From: Hymenopus coronatus
Taxonomy: Eukaryota; Arthropoda; Insecta; Mantodea; Hymenopodidae
DNA length: 64,000 nt
Reading direction: 5' to 3'
Assembly: GCA_030762935.1 (NCBI GenBank)
Contig: CM060886.1
Coordinates: forward strand, 34,519,509-34,583,508
In this document: positions 46,422-57,740 of the stretch, piece after piece
Layout: the number at the start of each line of letters is the position of its first letter
How positions within the stretch are numbered: the stretch's first letter is position 1
Notes under the pieces: model-generated
What the model saw: only the letters and a program-made list of their open reading frames with translations
What the model was told of the DNA's origin: nothing
The model's database searches: none
Position numbers and translations under genes: made by a program

Positions 46422-47416
46422 TCTGAGTGTTCTATTCATATGACTTTCTCTATCTGTTTTGCAAAACAACATTTCAGTTGCGGTCATAGGGGTTGAAGCT
46501 GGTTATCATGGTGGAAAACAGAAGTGAGCAAGCTACTCTGTCCCTATGTTAAGGTAATGCACCTGTGGAATTTGTAAAATCTCTGCAACAAATTGTAGTT
46601 AAAAAACTTATGCTTCTATTTACTTCATGCTAATTAGCAGAAATAGTCTTATTACTTGCTTCCCTAATAAGGGAGTTCCATAGGTTAAAATGATAGCCAA
46701 AAGCTGGTTGCTATGTAACTGAAGTTCCTTTGCTTGCATGGAAAGTAGTTAAGAAACTCCTGTATGAGAAAAGTATGTTTTTCAAAGCTAAAACGAAAAA
46801 CTAGGAATATCTTAAAAACGATCATCTCCACGAAAAAAATGTATATGACATAAATTGTGTGCTTTATCGTGAGCTACATTTTCTATATAGTAAGTTTTTC
46901 CCCATCTCTTACGGTTTAGCAGTTATGCACAATTCCGTAAAATTCATCCAGAATAAAGTAGTCTTCAGAAAATTCAAGACAAAAATTTTATTTATCAGGT
47001 AAATATCTTTAATATACGCTATTTTAATCAAAATCGTTAGAGCTATTTTTAAGGAAATCAAAATTTTCAAAAACTTTTCCATGTAAAGCATAGTTTGGGG
47101 TAGGGGAATTTTATTGAAAATCTTCGTGTCGCATCTTTGGAAGATGGCAAACTTAAATATCAAGTTTGGGCTTTAACGGTATTTGCGTTTTTGAGCTATG
47201 CTGCCCATAGACACAGACACACACACACACACACACACACATACGCATACAAACACACACAGGGACATTTTTCTAAAAATGTCTGTTTTTTTTTTTTTTG
47301 TTAGTTAGGGAGTCTCAAAACATGTATATCCGGTGAAATATCGGTATCGAATTTTTGGGTGCAATGCAATACCTTCTCTATATACTATGTACATAGTTCG
47401 TACAGAGAAAGTAAAA
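46422..47416 (+). repeat. HT repeat, forward, with about 100-bp insertion near its start
   Basis: Starts TCTGAGTGTTCTATTCATAT. Between about 46465 and 46570 lies extra sequence (ttgcggtcataggggttg and following) that other copies lack. After it the catctctgcaac-type word resumes as aatctctgcaac, and the variant ctgttttgcaaaac precedes it, so this may be a join of two 5' variants. Ends gtacagagaaagtaaaaa. Confidence 0.88.
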
Positions 47417-47673
47417 ATTGAAGCACTATTTTTAAAACAGCAAGAGAAATATTTTAATGTGCCTTCGAATGACAGTATAAAAATGTTGAAACAAATTGCA
47501 TCTTGTGCAACATTTTGAATAATGTGCCAAAATAGGCGTGAAAGTAAGGTTTAAAGTTGAAATTGCCTATTAATAAACATGAATGTACCCATATATAGCT
47601 TCTGTCAATTGGTAGTTAAAAAGAAAACTAAAAAATATGATATATTTTCTTAAAAGTTAGGATCTATATCAAA
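47417..47673. other. Short AT-rich spacer
   Basis: Nothing recognised. Confidence 0.45.
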
Positions 47674-47828
47674 TTTTTACTTTCTCTAGCCCCGTATGTA
47701 CAATGTACATAAGGATAGAGAAGTATATACCTATTGTATTCCACCCAAAAATTCGATAGCTAGATTTCACCGGAAATGCATGTTTTAGGGCCCCCTGTAT
47801 ACAAACAAAAAGCATTTTCACAAAAAGG

Positions 47829-47875
<47 letters not shown>

Positions 47876-48586
47876 GTGTGTCTATGAAAAGTCGTTAAAG
47901 CGCCAAACTTGGTATTTAAGTTTAGTATCTTCCAGGGATGCGACACGAAGATTTTGAGAAAAATCCCCCCACCCCAAACTACCCTTCACATGGAACTTTT
48001 TTTCGAACATTTTGATTTTCTCAAAAATGGCTCTAACGTTTTTGATTAAAATATCGTATATTAAAGATATTTAGCTGAAAAATAATATGTATATCTTGAA
48101 TTTTCTGGGAATAGCTTCTAAAGACCTGTTTATTCTGGATGAATTTTGCTTAATTTGGCATAACTAGTAAACCTTAAGAAATAGACAAAAACTTACTATA
48201 CAAAAAAATGTAGGCCTTGTTAAAATACATAAGTTATGTCATATACATTTTTCTCATGGAGCTTACAGTTTTCGAGGTATTCATTGTTATTAGTTTCATT
48301 TGAGAAGTACTCATACTTTTCTCAGATGGGAGTGTGCGGTTTTCTTTTGTTCTACTCCTGGCGAAGAAAAGAAGGGATTTGTAATGACAATCGCATAATG
48401 ACAGCTTTTAAAACATTAGCCTCCCAGTGTATTCCCTTATTTTTTCTACTTATAATGAACTAAGTAATAAGAACGTTGTGCTAATGAGTACCTCGATTAG
48501 CAAGATGCGGAAAGAAGAATAATCTTATGTAAGAAGTTTGTAGAACAGCTAGAGAAAGTCATGTGACTGTAACACATCATATTTTT
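47674..48586 (-). repeat. HT repeat, full length, reverse, palindrome variant B
   Basis: Starts tttactttctctagccccgt. Long GT core at 47828-47873. It lacks the gaacacgataactcaaaaacg word after the core. The second half shares subfamily bases with 8911-9828 (gggagtgtgcggttttctttt and tagaacagctagagaaag). Confidence 0.93.
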
Positions 48587-49196
48587 ATAAAAATGCTTTC
48601 TTAATTTTTCCCAGTTTTGTTCAAACTTCACAGCTGCATCATTTTAACATAAATAAAACTGTTTTTAAAAAAAAAAAGTATTTAGTCATCTAAAATTAGC
48701 TTTAGCGATAATTACTACTGAAGTAAACATTTAAAGGGCATACGCATGTATAGGAGTTTGCTGAAATTATAGAGTTAAAATAATGCAAAGATGTCTCTTC
48801 CAGTTAGCTACTCCAGAGGGCAAATAATTTGTTCTGGGTTCAGGTTAACCCTAGAACATCAAAAGTAACTAACAAGTGAAGCCATGCAGAGGTTAATAAA
48901 TAGTCTGAGAGAAAAGATTTACAATGCGTGATTAGCACGGACAGGTAATTAACAGCCTTTGCTGGAGGCAGTGTTGCAAGCAGAAGCATTAAAATGACAA
49001 TTTCACGAGAGCGGTTGTATCTAGAATTAAATCTACCGAGATCACTAACCTTCTATTCTTTAACGCTAACGAGACTGAAATTAGCAGCCCTTTGCTTCCA
49101 GTCAGTAGTATGGTGGGCGATGATGTAGGTACAGCAAGAAACGTTGCGGCTATGTGGATAGATTTATAATAGAATTGATTGATATTAAAAAAAAAA
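48587..49196. other. Unique sequence, no gene
   Basis: The 71-codon reverse ORF at 48989-49204 shows no motif. An A-run at 48669-48680 and another at 49187-49197 flank the stretch. Confidence 0.45.
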
Positions 49197-49362
49197 GCTG
49201 ACATCTACATAACTTTCTCTACATCGCTGTAACAAAGTATTGTTTAAAAGCATATCCTTCTATGATGATCGAGTTAAGCATTAACAGAAATTGTCTTCAA
49301 TACTTGTTTTCTTGAAAGTCGAAGGAAAATAAGGAAATACACTAGGCTAAGACTATAGTTAA

Positions 49363-49629
49363 TAACTCCATGACACGACAGCTCACAAGGAACCTTGGCC
49401 GTTGCAGCGCCTCGAATCCCTCCCGGCCGGTTAATGCGGTCCTCATGGCCTGGAGCCGCTACTTCTCCATCAAGTAGCTCCTCAATTGGTCCCCCAGGCA
49501 CTTCACGAGGCTGAGTGCACCCCGGTCCAGGTCTCCCAGCGGAGGAAAAATCCTCTCGCCGGTACTGGGAATCGAACCCAGGTCTCTCGCTTGGTAAGAG
49601 CCGCGCTACCACCGCGCTAAGGAGACGAC
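49363..49629 (-). mobile_element. tRNA-derived SINE with 16-bp target duplication, reverse
   Basis: The reverse-strand head GTCGTCTCCTTAGCGCGGTG begins at 49628 and has B-box GGGTTCGATTCCC near 49573. The 3' end is tgtcgtgtcatggagtta. It is flanked by CTAAGACTATAGTTAA (49347-49362) and CTAAGACAATAGTTAA (49630-49645). Same family as 22795 and 25277. It keeps the segment lost from 25277 but lacks the cacgtctcaccctcc part. Confidence 0.93.
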
Positions 49630-49923
49630 CTAAGACAATAGTTAAATGTCTTAAAAGCCAGTTGCCATGTGGATAAAATCCGTTTCTATGCAGGACCAAG
49701 AGTTTACAACTTTCAGTGTGAAAAAAAAAAAAGTTTAAGTATTTTAAATCTGAAACAAATAACAAGGAATATCTCAGAAATGGTCAATTCAACGGAAAAA
49801 AACGTATTTTTTTTTTTTTTTTTTAACCGTGGAGAGGAAAGTGCATTACGCATTCAACCCCCAGCCGAGGTGCAATGGCTGGGAGGATATGTGGGACTCT
49901 CCGCCCTGCTGCGGCATTCTCAC

Positions 49924-49926
<3 letters not shown>

Positions 49927-49975
<49 letters not shown>
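49927..49975. repeat. Poly-A tract of 49 bases
   Basis: A pure A homopolymer on the plus strand inside the ORF1-only element. It separates its 3' end module (49825-49926) from the rest. Confidence 0.9.
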
Positions 49976-49978
<3 letters not shown>

Positions 49979-50205
49979 CCATGTTATAACACGCAGTTTC
50001 CTGAATTAATTCGTGCATGAAGCTTTGCGCGGTCCCGCTGTTGCACCTGCGGTAGTATGTGGATTCTGGGATGCTGCGGAAGCGGGTGATAGTCTCTAGG
50101 CTACAGCCATGAAACCTGACTGCAGCCTAAGGGAGTCAATGGTGGTGGTAGAGAGGAATGAAGGTGTAGGTAGTGTAGGAAAGGTTAGCTTAATTCAGCG
50201 TCGAC

Positions 50206-50814
50206 TCAGCAGCTCTTGGACGTAGGCTGACTTGCTGACTCTGGCTGTCGGTCGTCGTTGGACCCGAGGGTCCCGTGGTTCCGTTGTTGGACCCGAGGGT
50301 CCTGTGGTTCCGTCGTTGGACCCGAGGGTCCCGTGGTTCCGTTGTTGGACCCGAGGGTCCTGTGGTTCCGTAGTTGGACCCGAGGGTCCCGTGGTTCCGT
50401 TGTTGGACCCGAGGGTCCTGTGATTCCGTTGTTGGACCCGTGGGTCCCGTGGTTCCGTTGTTGGACCCGAGGGTCCCGTGGCTCCGTTGTGATTGCATGC
50501 CCCTCTGCTTGAGTTGGAGGAGGAGCGGCGTTGGGTTTGCTCTTAACACTGAAGAGCTCTGCGGAGAATGCAGCCAGCTGCAGGATGACCTGCTTCAGCT
50601 TCTGTGCTATGCCGTCTACTTTTGCTGACAAGTCAGCAGCTGTAAACTGGAGAGTGGTGATTGCTGCGGTGGTAGATGCTTGAAACTCCTGTAGCTTCTC
50701 GGTGATGGTGTCGCTGTACGCCTCTTCCAATACAGCTAAGCGGGCGCCGAAGTTCAGGATCTCCGCGTGGAGGTCCCGAATGGCGTTTCGAGTCGCTGAG
50801 TCCATTGAGGGCAC
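50206..50814 (-). CDS. Putative ORF1-like coiled-coil protein with TGPSGPTTE repeats
   Basis: A 202-residue ORF starting MPSMDSATRN. Residues 10-95 are rich in A, L, E and Q with regular hydrophobic spacing, compatible with a coiled coil, as in many LINE ORF1 proteins. Residues about 115-190 are repeats of TEPRDPRVQQRNHGT and TGPSGPTTE type, created by a 29-bp minisatellite read through three frames. The end is QPTSKSC. No zinc knuckle or RRM is visible. The function as ORF1 is inferred from the context. It could instead be a retrocopy of a host gene. Confidence 0.45.
   Translation of the reverse strand: MPSMDSATRNAIRDLHAEILNFGARLAVLEEAYSDTITEKLQEFQASTTAAITTLQFTAADLSAKVDGIAQKLKQVILQLAAFSAELFSVKSKPNAAPPPTQAEGHAITTEPRDPRVQQRNHGTHGSNNGITGPSGPTTEPRDPRVQLRNHRTLGSNNGTTGPSGPTTEPQDPRVQQRNHGTLGSNDDRQPESASQPTSKSC
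50258..50489. repeat. Minisatellite, eight units of 29 bp
   Basis: Units start ttggaccc at 50258, 50287, 50316, 50345, 50374, 50403, 50432 and 50461. The spacing is exactly 29 bp in every case. Units differ by one to three substitutions. The unit has no stop codon in any of the six frames. Confidence 0.97.
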
Positions 50815-51048
50815 AGATGGTGTGGCGTCGGTGATGGAAGACTGCAGAGGTGAGTTCCGGGCTGGTTGCGTCTGCGGTAGTCTGCTACTCGGGTACTGGG
50901 CTTGCCCGGTGAAGTATCCTGTGCACAGAACCGGCGGCGACGGCGGAGATCGTGCCTAGTGCACTCCGCGGTAGTGGCACCTCGGCGGCGAAGAGAAGAC
51001 GTGTCTGACAAATTGTGTATTTTGATGTCATCTACATTTTGTGTAGTA

Positions 51049-52910
51049 TGAATGAATGAATAAGTGTATTTATTAACATAGCAATATCATACATAGAATT
51101 TGAACAGTCGCACGGGTCTACAGACCGTACGTGCTTTTGTAATACACATTACAAGCAATATTAAAACAACAACCACAACAAAGAATTAAAAGAGTAAACA
51201 CGAAAATAAAAAGACAAAGGAAATACACAGTCAAAAGCAATATTAAACAGCAATAAAAATTAAGAGTGAATCCGAAAATAAAGATACAAAGATATTCAAA
51301 TATAGCAATTTAAATTTACAGCACAGAGTAAACCTTCATAAATGCACCCTTTTATAATAGATAATTACACTTTAAAGACATATATACACATAATATATAC
51401 AACCCTAGCATAACAGTGACCTAAGTATGATATAATATACATGTATGTAGAACATTGTAGTCACTTTTGTTTAGTTGATCTTATTCCCCCCCCCCCTTCT
51501 CTATTGGCAGCCTCCTCAGATCTCAGCTGTCTTGCCTTAAGTATAAATTTACCTAGCCCGTCCATGTTTTCCGTGCCTGCCAGTAGCGTCCAACATGCTT
51601 CTATCCCTACATTCGCAGTGGTAAAAAATCGCGGCAAATATTTTTCCCGCCATTCCTCCGTACCCCTACATCTTGCCAAGATGTGAGTCCACGACTCTTC
51701 CTCCTCGCAAATGGGACATATTCTTATACCATTCTCGTCAGAAGTTTTCGTGCTCCTCCATGCTCCTAGTCTAATCCACGCGAGCCCCTCTCTAATGAGT
51801 TTGGTACCTGTTTTGATGTATTGCTCCATACCCCACTCCGATTTCAGCCCAGACTGTACTTCTAATGACACCTTCTCTGTGCATTGCGCAATTATTTGCT
51901 GTCTGTCAATATCACAGAGACGTTTCTTAATTTTTCTCCAAATACTTCGCCTGTTTTCCTGCCCCGCCATCCAAATGTCTCCCATCCCAATGGTTTCCAA
52001 CCCTTTCTTTAATTTTGATGCCCACGTCAAATTACCTTCCATTCGCAACTGTTCACGGTAGCAGACTGCCCTAATTAGAGATTGGTTTCCGTGAACGATT
52101 CTCATCCAATATTTAACTGCTCTGATTTTGCACTCTATCGTTTCACTATGTGCCCCGAATTCCCTCATTATTCCGCAGTTTGCCGTACCCCTCCCTACAC
52201 CCAGAATTCCTTTCAAAAATTGGGTCCTCACTTGATCCAGATTCCCTGTTTGTTCCCACCCCCATATTTCTCCTCCGTATGTCATCGTGGATCTAACTGT
52301 CGCTCCGTATACAGTTTCCATTAAGGTTATGGAGATATTCGGAATTCTGCAGCGTATCCGGAGAGCTTCCGCCGCTTTCACCCTTGCCTTGTGTTTCGTA
52401 ATGTCAATGTGTTTTGTCCATTTTCCGTTCATTGTAAATGTGAGTCCTAAGTACACAAAGGATTTAACATTGTCCAGTATCTGTCCTGCATATGTCCAAG
52501 TCTCCTCCCTGCTATAAACACAACCCTTTTTGAAAGTCATTGCCTTAGTCTTATTCACATTAACTGTAAGTAGCCATTCATCGCAATAGTTCTTAAGTTT
52601 GTCCAGTCCTCGTTGCAATCCGTTTACTGTCGTAGAGCACAATACTAAATCGTCTGCGTATAAAAGTGTTGGGATCTGCAAATCCGCTACTACTGGTGCT
52701 TGAATATTCTCTGCTATCATTGTATCAGTAATATCATCCACAAAGAGATTAAATAGCAAGGGAGATAAAATACAACCCTGCCTCACTCCCCTATAGCTTC
52801 GGCAGCTCTCGGACACTCTGTTTCTGTCGTACTTCACACAGAATTGGACATTTTGATACATTGCCTGCAATGCTCTAACCATTTTACTTGATAACCCCTT
52901 TCTGCCTAGT
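51049..52910 (-). mobile_element. Non-LTR retrotransposon (LINE), 5'-truncated, reverse
   Basis: A 1.86-kb insertion flanked by a perfect 13-bp target duplication ATTTTGTGTAGTA (51036-51048 and 52911-52923). Its 3' end is a short tandem TGAA-type repeat (51049-51060 on the plus strand) instead of poly(A). A 410-bp 3' UTR precedes the stop codon at 51461. The 5' end is cut inside the reverse transcriptase domain, the usual outcome of incomplete target-primed reverse transcription. The clade is not determined by me. Confidence 0.93.
51461..52910 (-). pseudogene. LINE reverse transcriptase, C-terminal part, frame open
   Basis: The frame is open from the insertion border to the stop. The first Met is at 52882 but LGRKGLSSK precedes it in frame, so this Met is not the true start. 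Counting from that Met: RGVRQGCILSPLLFN at 31-45, catalytic YADD at 75-78, VNKTKAM at 109-115, YLGL at 144-147, and a C-terminal zinc-finger-like CPIC-X7-H-X4-C at 389-405. The enzyme copies element RNA at a nicked target. This copy lacks the endonuclease, the first RT motifs and any ORF1. Lack of stops over 480 codons suggests a recent insertion. Confidence 0.93.
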
Positions 52911-53406
52911 ATTTTGTGTAGTAAGTTTTTGTCTATCTCTTACAATTCGCCAGTCACGTAAAATTCATTCAGAATAAAGGGGTCTTTAGAGGCTATTCTC
53001 AGAAAATTCAAGATATACATTTTATTTTCCATTCATTTTTCTTTAATATACGGTATTTTAATTAAAATCGTTAGAGACGTTTTAGAGAAAATCGAAATTT
53101 TCGAAAATTTTTCCATGTAAAGGGTAGTTTGGGCTCGGGGGATTATTCTCAAAATCTTCGTGTCACATCCCTGGAAGATACTAAACTTAAATAACAGGTT
53201 TGGTATTTCATCGACTTTTCGTTTTTGAGTTATCGTGTTCATAGACACACTGACACACAAACACATACCTTTTTCTGAAAATGCTTTTTTGGGATACAGG
53301 ATCCCTAAAACATGTATTTCCGGTTAAATATTGGCATCGAACTTTTGGATGGAATGCAATACCTTCTCTATACACTATTTACATAGTACATATAGAGAGA
53401 GTAATA

Positions 53407-53823
53407 CATTTGGGTTATTCTGCAGCACATTTGAATCAGTAGTCTTCGTTACTAGCTCATAAACTATTCCTAGGTTAAAATGTCAACTAAGCTAAGCCCG
53501 ATGAACTTCTGAGGTCTTTATTACCATCTTCTTTCCGTTTGTCATTGTTAAATTCTATAATTTACAAGGGCACATTCTCAATGGTTTTTCAAATATTTCT
53601 GTAAAACAAATTCAATTTAACATAGTCGCTCTTTACTCAGCTGTGTTTGAATATTCTGTTGTCTATTTCCTATATACATGATGTACAATTGTGCCAATTC
53701 TAAGTTTCAGTTTTGGATATCCATATTTTGCTTCCATACTCCAAGGTAATTTCGATTACGTTGCCCGTTTAATATCTGTTCTTACACTCCTATTATCTTA
53801 ATACTGTCATTCAATTGTTTCTA
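53407..53823. other. Unique spacer
   Basis: No gene or repeat recognised. Confidence 0.45.
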
Positions 53824-53965
53824 TTTTTTACTTTCTCTATACGAACTATGTACATAGTCTATAGAGAAGATATTGCACTCCACCAAAAAATTCGATAGCG
53901 ATATTTCACCGGAAATATATGATTTAGGGTCCTCTTTATCCAAAAAAAGTATTTTCAAAAAGAGA

Positions 53966-54024
<59 letters not shown>

Positions 54025-54637
54025 GCGTGTCCGTGTGTCCGTGTATCTGTGAACACGATAACTCAAAAACGAAAAGTCGGTAAAATATCAAACTTGGTAT
54101 TTAAGTTAAGAATCTTCCAGGGATGTGACACGAAGATTTTGAGAAAAATCCCCCCACCCCAAACTACCATTTACATGGTTTTTCGAAAATGTTGATTTTC
54201 TTAAAAATGGCTCTAACGATTTTGATTAAAATTTCGTATATTAAAGATATTTACCTGACAAATAAAATGTATATCTTGAATTTTCTGGGAATAGCCTCTG
54301 AAGACTGCTTTATTCTGAATGAATTTTACGGAATTTTGAATAACTGCTAAACCGTAAGATGTGGACAAAAACTTACTGCACGAAAAATGTAGAGCACGTT
54401 AAAACACACAATTTATGTTATATACATTTTTTTCGTGGAGTCATCATTTTTGAGTCATTCCTTGTTTTTGGTTTCTGCTATGAAGACATACTTTTCTTAT
54501 ATAGGAATTTGTCAACTGCTTCCATACAAACAAAGGAACTTCAGTGACATAGCAACCAGCAAGAAACAAAGCAAACATAGCAACAAGGAACCAAGTAATA
54601 AGACTATTTCTGCTATTTTAGTCTGATTAACATGATA
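53824..54637 (-). repeat. HT repeat, reverse, mini-hairpin end lost
   Basis: Palindrome at 53832-53868 nearly perfect (ctctatacgaactatgtac and return arm). Long GT core at 53968-54022. Ends abruptly after ctgattaacatgat, and the last roughly 85 bp are missing. Confidence 0.92.
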
Positions 54638-54900
54638 GCTCGCACTTGACTTGAGCAACAGTGTAAATGTTTTATATAACTTCCAACTTCGCATACATGC
54701 TCCTCCCTTTGGACTTATTAACCTTTTAGTATTCAGCATAGTGTCATAATTCAGCCAGAAGAAATACTTAATTTCGACAGTACAAGCCCAATCGCTCCAA
54801 TAAAGGCATAAGAAATAATTATAAATTGAATAATGTAGTTGGTGGCTTTATTATATTGGATGTGTTTAATATCATACAGGCTTTTAAGGGTATTCTACAA

Positions 54901-55426
54901 TTTTTGCTTAATTTTCTCGAAAATGGCTGTAACAATTTTGATTAAAATGTCGTATATTAAAGCTATTTACGTGGCAAATTGAATTTTCTGGGAATAGCCT
55001 CTAAAGATATGTTTATTCTGGATGAATTTTGCGAAATTTTACATAACTGGTAAAGCCTAAGAGCTAGGCAAAAACTTACTCAACAAAGGATTTAGATATC
55101 ATTAAAACACACAGTTTGTTATATACATTTTTATCGTGGAGTTGAACGTTTTTGAGATATTCTTTGTTATTGGTTCAGCTATAAAATACTTATACTTTTC
55201 TCATACGGGAATTTGTTAACTCCTGTCGATACAAACAAAGGAACTTCAATCACATAGCAACCAGCTTTTGACTATCACTTTAACTCATGGTACTTCCTTA
55301 TTACCCTTCTACTTCCCTTCTACTTACGATTTCCGATTATTTTTTCCCGATTAGCATGAATAAAATAGGTTTTTTTAACAATAATTTGTTTTAGAGAGTC
55401 ATGTGAATGGATCACATGAGATATTT
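54901..55426 (-). repeat. HT repeat, reverse, palindrome half missing
   Basis: Starts at tttttgcttaattttctcga, within the attttctcaaaaatggc segment, and ends atggatcacatgagatatt. An acttcccttctacttccctt duplication occurs near 55310. Confidence 0.88.
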
Positions 55427-56856
55427 ATAGTAAGCATATTGTGGTATTAAAATAGTGATCATGAAGATAAACTGAATTTCTGATAAAATGTCATAAATTC
55501 TTTAATGTGATTCTCATGGACCGGATTCTCCTTGAGTAACGCGACTGGCAACCCACTGCTACCGTGCCACTGCTATACGAATCCGTTCGTGAAGTAGCGA
55601 CCCGCCGTTCTACCCAAGACAATGCTGTCAAAGCGTTCTGTTTCCCTTACCTTTTGTTACAAAATATATTCCAAAGTAAGCCTTCCTAGGTCTAAAGAAT
55701 TCATGCATCTATTTAAGATATTATTGTATATACCCTAAGATATTCTGAAATATTAGAAAAATGCATCCAGACTTGCTCTTCTATTTCTCAAGCATATGAG
55801 ACGTTGTTTTATAAACTCTCTTTAATAATTCCCTACACATAATAACCACATTTCTGGAAAGTGGCCAGTCCACTCAGCTATTCTGTCATAAAAAACATTT
55901 GTAATGCAAAACAGCGGTTTTCTTGAACTTCTTTCCAGACAACCAATATTTCCTCTAATTTCCTCTGCCTTAAAATTGTTGACTTTTTAAGTTTCCTTTT
56001 ATGCAACATGGATTAAATGTGTTCCAATTTTTCTAATATATAATAAATTGTGGAATTTTTGGAAGTGGTGGAAAGTGTAGTGTAAACTTAAGCTGACAAT
56101 CCACTTGCGACTTCATTGAAGCAAAACTTAACCCAATAACCACACTCGTATTTTATAGTATACTCCATGCTAACTGCATATAATACTCGCAATCAACATT
56201 ACGTTAATGCCACTGTACACTATGCTACAAATGCTGTTGCCCTCCATAGGTGTCTAAGCAAGGCCACTGCAGAGCGATGTCATTTAATCGGATACCAGTC
56301 GGACCCAGCAGCTGACAAATCATCATTCGTGGTCAACCCGATTCCATTAAAAATGTATATGTTCATATCCTCAATCTTCTGGAAAATGGCCTGCATGTTC
56401 AACTTTTTTCTCAATTTCGTCTGTGCATTCAGTGGCTAGATTCATCCTGCAGGTACCTTTTCAGTCAGATAATTATTTTCATTATCCCCTAGAACTGATC
56501 GTCCTAATCAAGAGGCATTTCAAGACAGGTTAAAAATTTCGGAATCTGAAAATGGCATTCATGTGCTTCAATCGGGCCAGGAGATGGGCTTATAAATCAA
56601 AACTTTAATGCTTTTAACAGTTCTTTACACATATTCTCCGTATGGTCGGCGACCGTTGAGGTTACTTCATTCTATAAAGCGATGACGGGTCTCTTCTGAG
56701 CTAGAGGCGCTCACGCGTGGTGAGTATGGCGGCGGATTGAGAGGACCCTACGCCTTAATTAAATGAACTGGTAGAAGTGAAGGCTTGGATAGGCTGACTT
56801 ATATCATATACCTATGTATAATGATCTATTTATTTTCAGAAATGTTGACAACAATT
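55427..56856. other. Unique sequence, 1.4 kb
   Basis: The 90-codon forward ORF at 56167-56439 ends in a hydrophobic F/I/V-rich segment. No known family is recognised and no splice signals are convincing. A somewhat GC-richer patch lies at 56650-56750. Confidence 0.45.
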
Positions 56857-57562
56857 TTATGTGTACCATTCACATGACTTTCTCTACATCTCTGCAACAA
56901 ATTATTCTTAAAAGCTTATACTTCTATTTACTTCATGCTAATCAGTAAAAAATTAACAGAAATAGCCATATTACTTGCTTCCTTGTAAGTAGAAGCGAAA
57001 TATGGGAGTACCATTGGTTAAAGTGATAATCAAAAGCTGGTTGCTATGTCACTGAAGTTCCTTTGTTTGTATGGATCGCAGTTGACAAATTCCTGTATGA
57101 GAAAAGTATAAGTTTTTCATAGCAGAAACCAAGAATAAGAAATGCCTCAAAAACAACGAAATCCACGAAAAAAATGTATATAACACAAATTGTGTATTTT
57201 AACGTGTTCTACATTTTTTGTAGTAAGTTTTTGTCCATCTCTTACGGTTTAGCAGTTATTCAAAAGTCCGTAAAATTCATCCAGAATAAACAACTCTTTA
57301 GAGTCTATTCCCAGAAAATTCAAGATATACATTTTATTTGTCAGGTAAATATCTTTAATATACGAAATTTTAATCGAAATCATTAGAGCCATTTTTTAGA
57401 AAATGAAAATTTTCGAAAAAAGTTCCATGTAAAGGGTAGTTTGGGGTGGGGGGATTTTCCTTAAAATCTTTGTGTCGCATCCCTGGAAGATACTAAATTT
57501 AAATACCAAGTTTTATATTTTACGGACTATTCCTTTTTGAGTTATCGTGTTCACAGACACAC

Positions 57563-57597
<35 letters not shown>

Positions 57598-57740
57598 GAC
57601 CTTTTTGTGAAAATGCTCTTTTTAGATAAAGAGGACCCTAAAACATATATTTTCGGTGAAATCTCGGTATCGAATTTTTTGGTGGAGTGCAATACATTCT
57701 CTATACACTATGTACATAGTGCGTATAGAGAAAGTAAAAA
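56857..57740 (+). repeat. HT repeat, full length, forward, tandem unit 1
   Basis: Starts tttatgtgtaccattcacat. CA core at 57563-57594. Near-perfect palindrome at 57698-57732. Ends agagaaagtaaaaa, where the next unit begins with no spacer. Confidence 0.95.

Larger units (their letters stand above)
49807..50998 (-). mobile_element. ORF1-only, poly(A)-tailed retroelement, reverse
   Basis: On the reverse strand a GC-rich 5' region leads into a 202-codon ORF with a minisatellite, a 3' region and an 18-base poly(A) tail (T at 49807-49824). It is inserted in an HT copy. The host resumes at about 51000, and acgtat (49802-49807) against acgtgt (50999-51004) may be a short target duplication. No endonuclease or reverse transcriptase is present. 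Organisation resembles half-LINE elements that keep only ORF1. It contains an internal poly(T) as read on its own strand (A-run 49927-49975). Confidence 0.65.
49197..53406 (+). repeat. HT repeat, forward, host of three retroelement insertions
   Basis: One HT copy, about 870 bp in sum, is split in four: 49197-49362, 49630-49806, about 50999-51048 and 52911-53406. The pieces join in the order of the uninterrupted copies: ctaggctaagactatagtta, then caattcaacggaaaaaaac, then aaattgtgtattttgatg, then gtaagtttttgtctatctc. It ends gagagagtaat. Confidence 0.92.

Noticed and set aside
50206..50814. Collagen-like host protein from the GPSGPT repeats
   Set aside because: The glycine spacing is produced by a 29-bp minisatellite read in shifting frames and does not keep Gly-X-Y periodicity. 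The unit is embedded in a poly(A)-tailed insertion.
55427..56856. Host gene in the long unique stretch
   Set aside because: Only one 90-codon ORF without motif. No second exon or signal could be supported.
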